The translations under genes were made by a program, and so were the position numbers. This document shows, in pieces, positions 11,448 to 23,673 of a DNA stretch of 64,000 bases (its first letter is position 1; each line of letters opens with the position of its first letter). The DNA is taken from assembly GCF_010093535.1 (NCBI RefSeq), contig NW_022985176.1, positions 752,665-816,664 of the forward strand, read 5' to 3'. Below the pieces are notes generated by a model that did not search any database, was not told the DNA's origin, and saw only the letters and a list, made by a program, of their open reading frames with translations. This stretch comes from Lindgomyces ingoldianus. Its lineage: Eukaryota > Ascomycota > Dothideomycetes > Pleosporales > Lindgomycetaceae.

Positions 11448-13234
11448 CTATTCATCTCTTCCGCTTGGCCCATTCTTTGATATCGACACAACATTCCTCA
11501 GTGTCCCGAAAGGCAAGACGTCCGCAATCCTCCTCTTCCCAGCAAACAACATCACCAGCCTATCCACACCGCAGCCCCATCCGCCCGTTGGAGGCAATCC
11601 CCACTCCAATACCTCTAAGTAGCTTTCATCGATTGTAGTGGAGCCGTCAGGATGGAATCCTAGCTGCTGTTGAAATTTCCGCCGCTGTTCAAAGGGAGAA
11701 TTCTCCTCTTCATAAGCATTGACATATTCGCGGCTGTTGATGAAGAACTCGACACGTGAGGCTACTCGCTGACTAGTCGCCGGGTCCACAAAGGACTTTG
11801 AGAGCGGCGAGAGGGCTTCCGGATGGTTAGTGATGAAAGTTGGATCTTCACATAACGGTTCTATGTATTTCTCGGCCAAGGCATCGAGAAGACGTGGAAG
11901 ATTGGCCAGAGATGGTAACGGAATATGCAAATCCTTGAATAGAATGAGAAGCTCAGTCAGAGCATTGGGCGAGGAAAGGTCGGGTAGTTTGCGGTTGGTT
12001 GCTTTCTCGATGGTTGGGATGAAAGGAAGCTGCCTAAAAGGGGATGCAAACTTCGTATGTAGTGGGGATGGAATTGACGGGAACTCAGTCTCTCGTTGCC
12101 GGTCAATTGCTTCCGCAAGACCTTGAAACAACCGTTCTGTCCTTCGTATTAAGTCCTGAAGGGTTGCTCCGGCCTCATAGAATTCGCAGATGGTGAATTC
12201 TGGGTTGTGTGTGTTGTCCACACCTTCGTTTCGAAAGACTCTGCCCAGCTCAAAAATCTTGTCTTGCCCGCCGACCATCAGTCGCTTGAGATTTAGCTCC
12301 GGTGCTATTCTGAGCTTGATGGGTGTACTCGACATTTCGGTTGCGACGGTCTGGAACGGTCGAGCGATGGCGCCTCCTGCGCTGACGTCGAACATGGGCG
12401 TCTCCACCTCGATGAATCCATGGCCTAAGAAAGTGCTACGTAGGTAGTTGTTGATGAATGAACGCAGTCTCAAGATATCTCCAGGTCCGCGGTCGATAAG
12501 CTGGTTGAGATGAGGGTGTCGGACTAAAACTTCTTGATTTTCCACTCTCTCGGGGATATGGTGTAAGCAGGGAGCAATGATATGAGGAACATCGAGGGCA
12601 ACAATAGAGAGTTGGCCGGTTGAGGTTCGCATTGGGTTCCCCCTAATAGCTTCAGGACGTTAGAAAAAAGAGTTTGATCGGGAAAGAATTGCATACATAT
12701 CCAGTCGCCGGTTCGTATAGTCTGCTTGAAGTTTTTGAACTCAACCTCGTAATCTTCACCGGCACCTGTGAGTTTTCGGCGTTCGACCATGATCTGCAAT
12801 TTGTGATTGCTCCTCTCAATGTCGATGAAAATTAATTTGGAACCCATTAGTCGTACGGAACGGACTCTTCCTACCACTGTCAATTTCGGCTTGACTCACA
12901 ATGCTGGTTGCTCCATACCAAATACCGACACAAGGTCGGGGCTCGTCTCCTGCGTGACTTCATATTTAGAGGCGAATTCCAGTGGAGACAGTTTTTCCAC
13001 GCCCGCTGGATGGGATAATCTCGGATGATAGTCTTGCACTGGCTGAATCTTCATAAGCTGCTCGAGGCGCTTCTGCTTCTCAGTATCGCGGGGCCCGAGA
13101 CATGCATCGTGGGAGGTCGTCTGAGCGCATCTCCTCTGAATTGCGCAGTATATGCGGGTATACTCCGGCTTCGTGAGGGGCTGGAAGCTTCTTGAGAGGC
13201 AGGGGCGGAGGAAGTGGAGGCCTATTCTGGTCAT
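11448..13234 (-). CDS. Mitochondrial lysyl-tRNA synthetase (class II, MSK1-like)
   Basis: Minus-strand exons 13234-12919, 12876-12697 and 12649-11448 give 565 residues. It charges mitochondrial tRNA-Lys. The sequence shows a basic, Arg/Ser-rich N-terminus (MTRIGLHFLRPCLSRSF) suited to mitochondrial import, an OB-fold start (VGRVRSVRLMGSKLIFIDI), and class II motif 1 (FIEVETPMF), motif 2 (FRNEGVDNTHNPEFTICEFYE) and motif 3 (GWGCGVDRLVMLF). The second intron uses the AAG acceptor at 12650 rather than the nearer TTAG, because only that restores the frame and the GNPMRTSTGQLSI block. The first intron is just 42 nt with donor GTATGG; a donor 15 bases upstream (GTGTCG) would also keep the frame. 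The active-site lysine-class motifs look intact. Confidence 0.88.
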
Positions 13235-14417
13235 GCTTGCAGCGGTCAGCGTGTGGATTGGACACGGTGAAGAGAAGATGGCATGAGACTGATCAACATC
13301 AGTGGTAGTGACAGTAGTCAGAAATCAGCCGCCTGGGAGGGCGTCATTCGCAACGGTTCTTGAGTGATCATCAGAGGTCAAAGTAGGCACGCACGCAGCT
13401 TCGAAAAAATTGTGCACGTGTGGATTTCTTCCGCAGGTGATGAGAATACAGACATACCTTCCACTAACCTGCCCTCACTTGGACTGATAGTGTTGCACTG
13501 GTTCAATTAGGTGAAGGGGCGCTGTTCACCACCATCCGGGGAGCGGTGAGGTGAAATGAGATATGAAGAGGGCCTCGGAGGTTGCTTCATGGCGGCCCTT
13601 ACCGGCCTTGCCCACAAAGTGCGCTAGCCGAGCAACTGCGCATGGGCCGCTCCTGTCTTCTATATTACACCATCCCTCTCGAGCGGCCTACGGCGATGCT
13701 TCGGTTTGCAGTATCTCTCTCTGCGATAGCTAACCGCCGTTGGCGTCTGCTTCCTCTGCCTGCGTGAAGACATATGGGTAAATCGTCTTGTGAGAGTGCT
13801 GACTTCACGGTCGCACACATCGCAAGGGGCATAACAGCGCTTGCAACTTGCTGCTCTTCTCCTGCCAGTGCCAAACATCTTCTCTGGACACCACTATCCT
13901 CATATTTCGCAACACTATAAATCGTGACACAGTCCCAATTCCCGGAGGCTGTTTTCACCCTTGTTCAGGAATTTTGTTTCTGCTGCGGCGGACAACAGCT
14001 TCGTGGCAACAGAGCAACATTGCACCCGCCAAGCATTGCGTCAAAATGACATCTATTGTATCTCGATGACTAGGGCCCCGATCTGTGCCAAAGTTCCCGT
14101 ATTACAACATGGCAATTCGATGCTCCGCACGTTCCGCCTGTCGGACTCACTCCATCTAACCAGTACGTCATGACTTTATCAGAACAGCCATTGCAACAAG
14201 GGTGACTGTCGAACGAGGTATTAACCACCAGAAGAAAAGCCGGTAGTTGGAAGTGAGAAAAATGCAGCTATGTCATGATCTCTTTGTTTTGGGGGTAGAA
14301 AGGAGACCTCAACGCCCCTTGTCGGCCTTCTCGAGAGCAAAATAGAGCGTGTATTCTACTTCTCTTGTGATCTCTTTACAAGGTACCAGATACTTATTCA
14401 TCACCTACGCGCCCACC
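13235..14417. other. Intergenic, divergent promoter region
   Basis: About 1.2 kb between the start of the minus-strand lysyl-tRNA synthetase and the plus-strand zinc dehydrogenase. A CACGTG palindrome lies at about 13415-13420. The short ORFs have no family features. Confidence 0.45.
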
Positions 14418-15915
14418 ATGGCCATGTCCCAAGTAGCCTTCAAGGCCGAGCAAGCCCTCGGCCACGGCGACAACGCTACTACCGCCCAAGACGTCGCCAA
14501 TCCCGCCTTCAGCAAAGAGTATACCGACCCGTCTGAGAAGATGAAAGCGCTAGCGTGGATGGGCAAGAATAAGGTTGAGGTTATTGAGGTGCCAAAGCCC
14601 AAGATTATAGAACCGCGCGATGTCATTGTCAAGGTGACTGGCTCCACTGTTTGTGGGTCAGATCTACACTTGCTTCATAGTGTAGTGGTGGAACTCCAAA
14701 AAGGGGACATCCTTGGACATGAATTCTGCGGTGTTGTAGACGAGGTAGGATCTGAGATTACCCAGGTGAAGAAAGGGTAAGCCCCATTCTCCATCCCAAC
14801 ACAGCCTCATCAAGTAATCGTTTGTGTAGACAACGCGTCGTGGCCTCTTTCCAAATCGCTTGCGGCACTTGCTACTACTGCAAACAAAAGCTCTCCTCAC
14901 AATGCGAAAAGACAAACTCCAATACCATTGAGAACAGTATGTACGGCGGCCGAACGGCAGGCATGTTCGGATATAGTCACTTCACGGGAGGCTTTGCCGG
15001 CGGACAGGCTGAGTACACTCGCGTTCCGTACGGTGACGTCAACCTCCTTCTATTACCGGACGATGTCCCTGATGAGAAGGGGTTGTTCTTGAGTGACGTA
15101 TTGGCAACGAGCTGGCACGCCGTTGTTGACACCGGCGTCAAGAAAGGCGATGTGGTAGCCATCTGGGGTGCTGGTCCCATTGGGCAAATGACTGCCGACT
15201 TTTCACTGCTCAATGGCGCATCACGCGTCATCATGATCGATGCAAACTGGAGGCTCGACTATGTCAAAGAAAAGTACCCGCATATCCAGACGATCGATTA
15301 CTCAAAGCTCGGGAAAAGCGAGTCCGTGACGAGTAAATTGAAAGAGATGTGCGACGGTCGAGGTCCAGATATTAGTATCGAGTGTGCGGCAGGCGAATAT
15401 GCGAAAGGCTGGGCGCATTATTTTGAGATGATGTTGGGGTTGGAGACTGACACGAGCGAACTGGTGAACGAGATGATTACAAGTACGAGGAATATGGGGT
15501 CGTGTGGGATTACCGGTGTCTATGTGGGATATGTAAGTTCCTCCGCTTAACAGCGGTGATTTAGAGAACTAATTTTGCTCAGACCAACCACTTCAACATC
15601 GGGTCCCTCATGGAACGAGGTATCAGGCTCATAGGCAACGGTCAGGCACCCGTGCACAAGTACTGGGAAGCCCTCCTCAAAATGATCCAAAATGGTGAGA
15701 TTGAGCCACTGAAGATGGTTTCTCATCGCGTACGGCTCGAGGAAATCGACAAGGTGTACTACAAATTTGAGAACAAGGAGGATGGCATGCAGAAAGTGTT
15801 TGTCGAGACAAAGTTTTCGCAGCCTGCGTGTCAAGGTAGTCCGAGTCTGACCGTGTACGATAAGCATGGTCTACACAACGTGACGCCGGCTAGGACGATG
15901 AGTATAGGAGCATAG
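14418..15915 (+). CDS. Zinc-dependent alcohol dehydrogenase, formaldehyde-dehydrogenase-like (MDR family)
   Basis: Exons 14418-14776, 14830-15532 and 15583-15915 give 464 residues. The protein is a medium-chain dehydrogenase. It has catalytic zinc elements CGSDLHLLH and GHEFCG, the structural zinc lobe CGTCYYCKQKLSSQC, and the nucleotide site WGAGPIGQMTADF with MIDANWRLDY after the second strand, suggesting NAD. The long central part (SMYGGRTAGMFGYSHFTGG) and the length above 400 resemble the FDH-like MDR subgroup rather than plain alcohol dehydrogenases. The substrate is unknown; a short-chain alcohol or aldehyde-glutathione adduct is possible. The ATG at 14418 sits in a good context (CCCACCATGG). 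An in-frame ATG at 14349 would add 23 residues with a weakly hydrophobic, possibly targeting, character. Confidence 0.82.
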
Positions 15916-16070
15916 AGCGATGAATGTGTCAACAATCACGGAGTGACGGAGGATCTATTTTGGGGTTAAATGGAGAGATGCAAATATGGCAATATTATAT
16001 CTTCACGCTTGCAAGTATGGACAATCATCAACAGGATTTAGCGAATATCACGTGATTACATCTTCACATG

Positions 16071-16076
16071 CCTCGG
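16071..16076 (+). promoter_or_regulatory. CCTCGG motif (candidate FarA/FarB-type fatty-acid response element)
   Basis: A CCTCGG hexamer lies about 130 bases upstream of the probable start of the peroxisomal ABC transporter. This hexamer is the known core site of fungal FarA/FarB (Ctf1) regulators of fatty-acid catabolism. A CACGTG palindrome is nearby at about 16049-16054. The context fits, but a single hexamer is weak evidence. Confidence 0.35.
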
Positions 16077-16206
16077 CAGGGCTACTAGCGTAACATCATG
16101 GATGAGAACACATGAACGGCCTCCACACTCCACACATGTCTTCACATTCTCACCTGCAAGCTTCAAGACATGGTGTTCTTCGCTCGGCGAACATCGACGG
16201 CCCATA

Positions 16207-18711
16207 ATGGCTGCGCAATCAACCCTACGCAATCCCTATGATCCCTTGTTAGCCCTCTACAATCATTATGCCGCAATTCTCCGGTCCCGCGTCACCCACA
16301 CATCAAAACTCACAAAGCTGCTGTCCACCATCACGTTTACGCTGACGATACTCGGCGTGGGCTATGGGGGCAATCGCTGGTACAGACGGCGACGCGCCGA
16401 GAAAGAAACAGGTAAGCGCCTTCTACGAAGGAACTCAGGCCTAAGAGGCAAGGACGGCTCCAGGACCATCTACGTGCCATACCAGGACTCGACTTCCAAG
16501 GTCGTCATCCACCCCACGAAGCCCACTACGTTCGATGCCCACCGTCGCCTCTTCCTGCAGCCTCCGCGTGCGGCACGCTTGGCTGACGGAAGCAACCTCC
16601 AAGCGCCTCCACCACAGATAAAGCCCGGGCTAAACCTAGCTTTCCTGCACCAGTTCCTAAGCCTCCTGAACATAATGATACCAAGATGGAACAGCAAAGA
16701 GACAGGTCTTCTCATTAGCCACGGCATGTTTCTAATGCTGCGGACCTATCTGTCACTAGTTGTAGCGCGTCTGGATGGCGAGATCGTCCGCGATCTGGTC
16801 GCCGGTAACGGAAAAGCATTCCTATGGGGTATCGTTAAATGGCTGGGGGTGGGGAGCTTTGGCTCATACACAAATGCCATGATTAAGTTCCTCCAGTCTA
16901 AGGTTTCGATAGCTTTCCGCACCCGACTCACTCGCTACATTCACGATCTCTATCTCAACCCTCACCTCAACTACTACAAGCTGTCGAATCTAGATGGCGG
17001 TATTGGGCAAGGCGCAGATCAATTCATTACCCAAGATCTCACCCTTTTCTGTGCCTCAGCCGCTTCGCTTTACTCGTCCCTTGGGAAACCTTTCGTCGAT
17101 CTCTGCGTTTTCAACTACCAGCTCTTTCGCTCTCTCGGACCCCTAGCATTGAGCGGACTCCTGGCAAACTATTTCCTAACCGCCACTATCCTCCGACGAT
17201 TATCGCCTCCCTTCGGAAAGCTTAAGGCCGTGGAAGGTCGCCGAGAAGGAGACTTCCGCGCCCTCCACTCGCGTCTCATTGCCAATGCTGAAGAGGTTGC
17301 ATTCTATGGTGGCGACCAGATGGAGCGCCATTTCCTTGAAAAGGGCTTCAAGGAGCTAAAGCATTGGATGGAAGGAATCTATAGCCTCAAGATCAGGTAT
17401 AATATGCTTGAAGATTTTGTGTTGAAGTACTCATGGTCAGCATTCGGGTATCTCATCACATCACTTCCAGTCTTCCTGCCAACCTGGGGAGGTTTGGACG
17501 GCGCCCCAGAACTAATTGGGGGGGTGGGAGAACGCCAAAATCGGGAACGCAACCGTATGAAAGACTTCATCACTAACAAGCGGCTCATGCTTTCACTTGC
17601 GGATGCAGGCGGCCGTATGATGTACTCCATTAAAGACCTCTCAGAACTAGCAGGATATACATCGCGGGTATACATGCTCATCAGCACACTTCATCGCGTC
17701 CACGCAGATGCATACTACCCTCTTCCTGGTACTCGACCTGAACTGTACTCCTTATCAGACATCCAAGGAACCATCCACAAGGGCTTCGATGGTGTTCGGT
17801 TAGAACACGTACCTGTCGTGGCTCCTAGCCTGTATCCTATGGGAGGCGAGGACCTTATCGAATCTCTTTCATTTATCGTGCACTCAAGCGAACACCTTCT
17901 CATCACTGGACCCAATGGGGTTGGTAAAAGCGCAGTGTCACGCATCGTTGCAGGACTTTGGCCAACCTATCGTGGCCTCGTTAGTAGACCTCGCTCTGTA
18001 GGTGTGGACGGTATTATGTTCCTTCCCCAGCGACCTTACTTGAGCACCGGAACTCTCCGGGATCAGGTTATCTATCCTCATACTGAGGTGGACATGAAAG
18101 ACTCTGGTCGACGAGACTTTGAGCTCAGCCAAGTCCTTGGCGAGGCCAAGCTAGGCTATTTACCAGATCGGGAGGGTGGCTGGGATACCAGGAAAGATTG
18201 GAAAGATGTCCTAAGTGGAGGCGAGAAACAAAGAATGGGTATTGCGAGATTACTATATCATGAGCCGCGATATGCTTTCATTGACGAGGGCACGAGTGCC
18301 GTTAGTAGTGATGTTGAAGGATTGCTTTATGAGATGGCGAAGGCAAAAGGCATCAGTGCGTTCTTGAGAGAAAAATTTCAGGTCCCGTACTAATTTATGG
18401 TAGCTCTCATCACCATCTCTACCCGAGCATCTCTGAAACGGTACCATACTTACACTTTGACTCTCGGTCTTGGTGACAATGGTGACGAATGGGAACTCCA
18501 GCGAATCGGTACTGAGAGCGAAAAGTCGTCCGTCGAAAAGGAGCTGCGTGAACTACGGGAACGCCTTGCAAAGGTGGAAGAATGGAAGCAAAGAAAGGAA
18601 GAAATTGAAGATGAACTGAACAAGGTGTGGGTGGACGGTGGGGAGGAACTACCGCCTCCGCCGTATGTAGACAGCGAGAACGATGGGCAGGTCTCGCCAA
18701 CATTAACCTAA
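16207..18711 (+). CDS. Peroxisomal long-chain fatty-acyl ABC half-transporter (PXA/ABCD family)
   Basis: Exons 16207-18355 and 18404-18711 give 818 residues. ABCD half-transporters dimerise in the peroxisomal membrane and import long-chain fatty acids or acyl-CoAs for beta-oxidation. The N-terminal half is a transmembrane domain with the EAA-like segment EEVAFYGGDQMERHF. The nucleotide-binding domain has Walker A GPNGVGKSA (near residue 567), the signature LSGGEKQRMGIARL (near 668) and Walker B YAFIDEGTSAVSSDVEG (near 688). A 48-nt intron (donor GTGCGT, branch TACTAAT) restores the conserved block after Walker B (TLITISTRASLKRYH). A charged, probably coiled C-terminal tail follows. An in-frame ATG at 16102 would add 35 residues; the MAAQSTLRNP start at 16207 looks more like the family. 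Confidence 0.88.
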
Positions 18712-19101
18712 CCCCTTGTACTAGTGTATGTACTATGTGTTATATAGGGATTTGCATCAGCAACACATTCAAAAATAGCACAGCATCCTAGGAGCAGATC
18801 CTGTGTACCCGGTACGAGGATATTGCTAATCTATTGTGTCCAACGTCCTGAAAGTATGAGAGCCCAATTCTTTCACGATGGGCCTTAATTTCCTAGTGTA
18901 TGCTAGTCTTTCCTTTACTTGGGAGTTTCAAAGCAGTGCTCGTTCATGTGGTGCGAATCTTCTATCAAATCCGAGTGGGTATTACAGGCGTCCCCTCAAA
19001 AAACTAGAATGTATTTACATATTGAAGAGAGTTTTCAGAATCCCCACAATGTGCCCCTTTCATAATTTTCGACAAACACACGTACTCTAACTTCCTTTGA
19101 C
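18712..19101. other. Intergenic between convergent genes
   Basis: 390 bases between two 3' ends; AT-richer than its surroundings. I see no gene in it. Confidence 0.5.
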
Positions 19102-19765
19102 CTAGCACTGTCGCCACTTAATGTATAATGACTGGGTGAACCTCGCGCTTTCCTTAAGAGCAACAAGAGTTCCCGAGCCTGGACCGCCCAGTGGAGTCAA
19201 GGAAACATCGGCATTCACGTTTAGCATTGCCTCACTCCCGCACGGAGACCAGACAGCCACAGAAATATCATCGTGCTTGGTGTACCTTCCAGTGAAGGGT
19301 CCGCTAATTCCCATTGTTGTTGTTGCCTGTGGCTGTTATCAGCGATTGTCTGGTCAAGCTCTAGCTCAAGATACTCACACTTGTCACGTCGCCCGAGAAG
19401 TAATAATTCGCCCTCACCACCCCTTTCACACCTGAATCTAGATCTGCCCATCCAGAATAGTCGGCACTCAACACAGTATATTGGAAGCCCGGGCTGAATT
19501 GCAAGTCAAGATTGATCTGGCAGTTCTTGCGCGATTCGACGGCATCGACGCCGGTGCCAGCTGTAGCAGTGAAATCTTTGCCGAAATAGATGGGCAGAAG
19601 TCTGCTGTCGGTGAAGTCAACATTGATCGAGCCCTGGGGGCAACCAGAGCCACCATAGACAACTCTGGCGATTTTGAAGGAAGCAGGCGCTGTAGCAACG
19701 GCGTCGGGGACCGGGGTTGCGAGGGCGACGGCCGCAAGGGCGGCGGAAGCGAGGAGGTACTTCAT
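19102..19765 (-). CDS. Secreted DUF4360 protein
   Basis: Minus-strand exons 19765-19379 and 19326-19102 give 203 residues. The start MKYLLASAALAAVALATPVP is a clear signal peptide, so the protein is predicted to be secreted. The mature part carries DUF4360 features: a GGSGCPQGSINVDF opening with Cys, a RKNCQINLDLQFSPGFQY block, GWADLDSGVKG, then after the intron GPFTGRYTKHDD and VWSPCGSEAMLNVN, ending KWRQC. The four cysteines are placed as in the family. The function of DUF4360 is unknown; members are abundant in saprotrophs and plant-associated fungi. The intron has donor GTGAGT and acceptor CCACAG, phase 0. A longer open frame upstream starting at 19831 is discarded because it hides the signal peptide. 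Confidence 0.88.
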
Positions 19766-21899
19766 TTTGAATAGGATGTGCGTTTTTCGGCTGCGGTGGG
19801 GAAGAGTGATATAGTAGCTAATCGATAGCAAAACTTGCTTGTGCTCAAGGTCGAAGGCCTGGATATAAGATAGAACAAAGGTATTGAAGTGGAAGTCGCA
19901 GTTTGAATGTGAAGATGGACGGGAAAGGAAGAGAGGAGCATTGGTCTCTTTAAATGTTAGAAGATTCTACCGGCAACGAAGGCATTGGCCACACTGAAAA
20001 GACCATCCGAGACTGTTGATTGTGCACAGCACCTCAAGACTCCCCAGACTGCTATTTCCCGGGGAGCTGGGGTATTGCAATGGTCTCACGACCCGTCCGT
20101 ATGCTGTCCCAATTGGTTTATCTTTGTTGTAAAGCCGAACAAAAAATAGAATCACAATACCGTCTTCAATGACAACGAACCTGCGACCAGTCACTCGGCG
20201 CTTTGGCTCAACACGTACAAAGCTAGTAAGCGACCCTGGACCTCCCACCACGGACATGATGTGACATCTGCCGTTGAAATTGCGGCTGCAGGCATGGACA
20301 AGGTAGCTAGGCAGGATATGGAATGAGAAGGCTCAAGAGAAAGAACACGTTGGCTCTAGAACGGTGCGATATCCTGGGGCAAACGAACGGCGTAGAGAAA
20401 TGATGGGGATAAAAATAGGATACGAACAACATCGTAACGTGACGGAAGGGCCATGGGTTTGGAAACGGTTGGACACTCTATAGAATAGATTGAAGGACGG
20501 TCGAGGTCATGAATTTCGCGGTTGACGGTTGATTGTTTCCAGGGATGTGTGAAGCTTGACAGGTTTAGCGAGAGGCGGGATGATTAAACTTCCATTTAAC
20601 AGATGGCCCTTGCCGAGTTTGGATGGTCCTTTCCAGACTCGTATTTTGTTCATAAAATCCATATTGAAGTCGACTGCTCTTTGCCTCAGCTGCAGTGCAC
20701 TGGAATACTCTTGTTGGACGCGCAATTAAGTGACGCATGCTCGTGAAGACGATCCTGAAGTCACTGATACCTCTTCAGAACATGAGGCCATGCGAACAGG
20801 ATTTCGTGGTGCTATTGTTAGATTCTTGCCCTGGATAATATACGCTAGCGAAGTGGCCAGGTTGAAAAAAAAAAAATGCGCCCAACGGTTTAGTCTTTGG
20901 ACAGTTCCGGGATCTAGCTGATTTTTCACCCGGGGCGCACTGAGTAGATCATCACAGGTCATGGGGAGCGGCTCATTAAACGGCATCTAGATAAGCAATC
21001 GAAGACACTTTCACTTCGACATATCACGAGGTACTGGGCTGCTTGTCCATGAAGTGGCTGCTTACCGTAAGCAAATCACTGGACGGAACGAGAAGCTGCT
21101 GATCACGTGCTAACCTTCCCAAAAAGCTTAGCTGAAAGACCTTGATCCAACGTCAAACCATCCACTTAGCCTTGGCTCGAGTTAATGTCATCTCACCACA
21201 TTTCAATTGCTATAACTCGCCTTCCCGGGATATCAAGAAGCTAGAAGAGCATATCAAAGTCCAGCAGCACTACTTTCGGCATTGACGTCATCCATGATGG
21301 ATCAGCACACTAGAACCTCTTTGCATGGCGAAGAGCCACGCCCTGGTTCCCATCTTTCACATCTGCATATTGGTCTCTTCTGGATACACCTGAAAGCAGC
21401 CAGCATCAGCATTCCATTTTTTGTGATTCCAGAGTCTAGAGCCGAGTCAATCCCAGCGAGTCAGGGCTACTACTACAAAGGTTAGGAAGCATAAGACGTT
21501 ATTATTGTAATTGACCTATCATAAGTACCTACACTTCCGCACCACATGAGTTTTGCTTTCTACTGTCAGCACTATTACTATAACAGCGAGCAGCTACGAA
21601 CAGTCTCGGCCGACGGTAGAATTTGAGTTTTGGTGTTTGGTTGTGGCCTGTCTATCGTCAGCAGAGCCCCGCACAACCCCTTGCCAAGTTTGATTGTGCC
21701 CCGCGCAACTGTTTCACGGTCTCAGGAAAATTATTAATCTGAATAAAGAAGGTGCGACTACCGAGGGAAAGGGAAATATCACCGCATATCAAAATAAGTG
21801 GACACCACGGCGTCATAGCTCCTTTCCCTGGTGCTTTAAGTAGTCTTTCCTCGCCCCACCCTGGCCTCATCTCACCCTTCATCCTATTCAACCGCAAAC
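19766..21899. other. 2.1 kb intergenic region, divergent promoters
   Basis: Lies between the start of the DUF4360 gene (minus) and of the aldehyde dehydrogenase (plus). It contains an A-run near 20866-20876. ORFs of 60-96 codons on both strands have no recognisable domain. I see no gene that I can support. Confidence 0.4.
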
Positions 21900-23673
21900 A
21901 TGTCGCCCTCCAAGGTTTCCACACTGGATTTCGAAACATTCTACAACGTCGTGGATGGCAAGCAGCGGGGCAGCAAGAACATTCATCACGGCGTGAACCC
22001 CGCCACTGGAAAGGAGCTGTGGGATGTTCCCATTGGATCCGAGCAGGATCTGAACGATGCCGTCGCCGCTGGCAAAAAGGCCTTCCCTGCCTGGAGAGAC
22101 ACCCCCATCGCGAAGAGGAAGGAAATGCTAATGAAATTTGCGGAACTTTTCGGACAGCATACTGAGGAGTTCACAACTCTACTGTGCAAGGAATCTGGCA
22201 AGCCCGTAGGTCACATGTACCCGCTCATGAAAAGCCAATGTCTGGCCTGGCCTACACATGCCAACTTTCAAAGAATTCAATCTAGCGATGCATTATACTT
22301 GTATTCTGAGAACGGTCATGTCTGACTTTGAGTATAGAGGAAGTTCGCTGCAACCGAGGTTGGAGGCGTTGGTGGATTCATCGGATATCATTGTAAGACG
22401 TGCAGCGCCCTTGGGTCACCATAGCTACTAACCACTCGCCAGGCACCCTCGAAATTCCGGAGGATAAATTTGAAGACGACGAGAAGACTGTATACACTGA
22501 GTACACTCCTTTAGGAGTCTGTGGAGGTATTATTATCACCCTTTCAAGAAGTCTTTGCACCGCCCTAACTCCGCCTAAGGTATCATCCCATGGAACTTCC
22601 CACTGATTCTGTCTGTCGGTAAGATCGCTCCAGCGGTGTTGACTGGTAACGCTATCGTGATCAAGCCATCGTAAGCCATTGAAAGAGCTCACATGGTGTC
22701 AATGCTTACGAGGTCAAGGCCATTCACACCTTACACTGGCCTCAAACTCGTTGAGCTTGCACAGGAGATTTTCCCTCCTGGTGTCATTCAGGCTGTTGGA
22801 GGTAACAACGAGCTCGGAGCGTTACTCACTACGCACCCTGACGTTGCCAAGATTTCTTTCACAGGTTCCATTGCCACTGGAAAGAAGGTCATGGAGGCTA
22901 GCGCCAAGACACTCAAGCGTGTCACCCTTGAGCTGTATGGACTTCAATCTCGTAATTCTCGAAAGGATAACTAACGCAGATCCAGCGGTGGTAACGATGC
23001 ATCTATCATTCTCCCCGATGTCGACGTTAAGAAGGTTGCTCCCGAGGTAGTGATGGGTGCTTTTCAGAATTCCGGTCAGGTTTGCGTTGCGACTAAACGC
23101 ATCTATATCCACGAGTCCATCTACAAGGAATTTCTCCAGGAGATGGTCAACTTTACTAAGTCGATTAAAGTTGGCTCTCCGGACGATGGTGACAATCTTC
23201 TCGGCCCTATTCAGAATTCGATGCAGTACGAGAAAGTCAAGGGTTTCTTCGCCGATAGCAAGGCTAAAGGCTACAAATTCGCCGCTGGTGAACCCGATGT
23301 TGCTGCTTCCAAGGGTTTCTTCATCCAGCCGACTATTATTGACAACCCGCCAAACGATTCGAGGATTATCGCCGAGGAGCCCTTTGGCCCGATTGTTCCA
23401 ACACAGCCTTGGTCTAACGAAGATGAAGTGATTGCTCGTGCGAACAACACCAATACTGGCCTTGGTGCGTGCGTCTGGGGTAAGGACGTCCAACATGCGG
23501 CGAAGATCGCTCGACGACTCGAGGCTGGTTCGGTCTTCGTCAACAGCTGGGAGAAGCCTACTCCACAGGCCATCTTTGGTGGCCATAAGGAATCTGGTAT
23601 TGGTGGCGAATGGGGCAAGACTGGTCTCCTTGCGTTCATGAACGCTCATGTGATCCATGTGTACAAGTCGTGA
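21900..23673 (+). CDS. NAD(P)-dependent aldehyde dehydrogenase
   Basis: Six exons (21900-22205, 22338-22392, 22443-22526, 22580-22670, 22719-22934, 22986-23673) give 479 residues, typical for the ALDH superfamily, which oxidises aldehydes to acids. The sequence shows the nucleotide-site stretch IIPWNFPL and VLTGNAIVIKPS, the FTGSIATGKK turn, the general-base Glu in TLELGGNDASI, and the nucleophile Cys in FQNSGQVCVATKR. C-terminal EEPFGPIVP and FGGHKESGIGGEWG are also family hallmarks. The fifth intron uses the acceptor GATCCAG at 22985, which alone gives LELGGND; the nearer CGCAG would insert extra residues. The first intron is 132 nt, the others 48-53. LGGND instead of LGGKS suggests a subgroup distinct from classical betaine or retinal ALDHs. 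The substrate is unknown. A 278-codon antisense frame is a shadow. Confidence 0.9.

Noticed and set aside
16102..16206. N-terminal extension of the ABC transporter from ATG 16102
   Set aside because: The added 35 residues do not resemble the family start, while MAAQSTLRNP at 16207 does.
19766..19831. Upstream start for the DUF4360 protein at 19831
   Set aside because: It would place 22 residues before a textbook signal peptide.
22822..23658. 278-codon open frame antisense to the aldehyde dehydrogenase
   Set aside because: The plus strand carries every ALDH motif in the same bases; the antisense frame has no domain features and is a codon-bias shadow.
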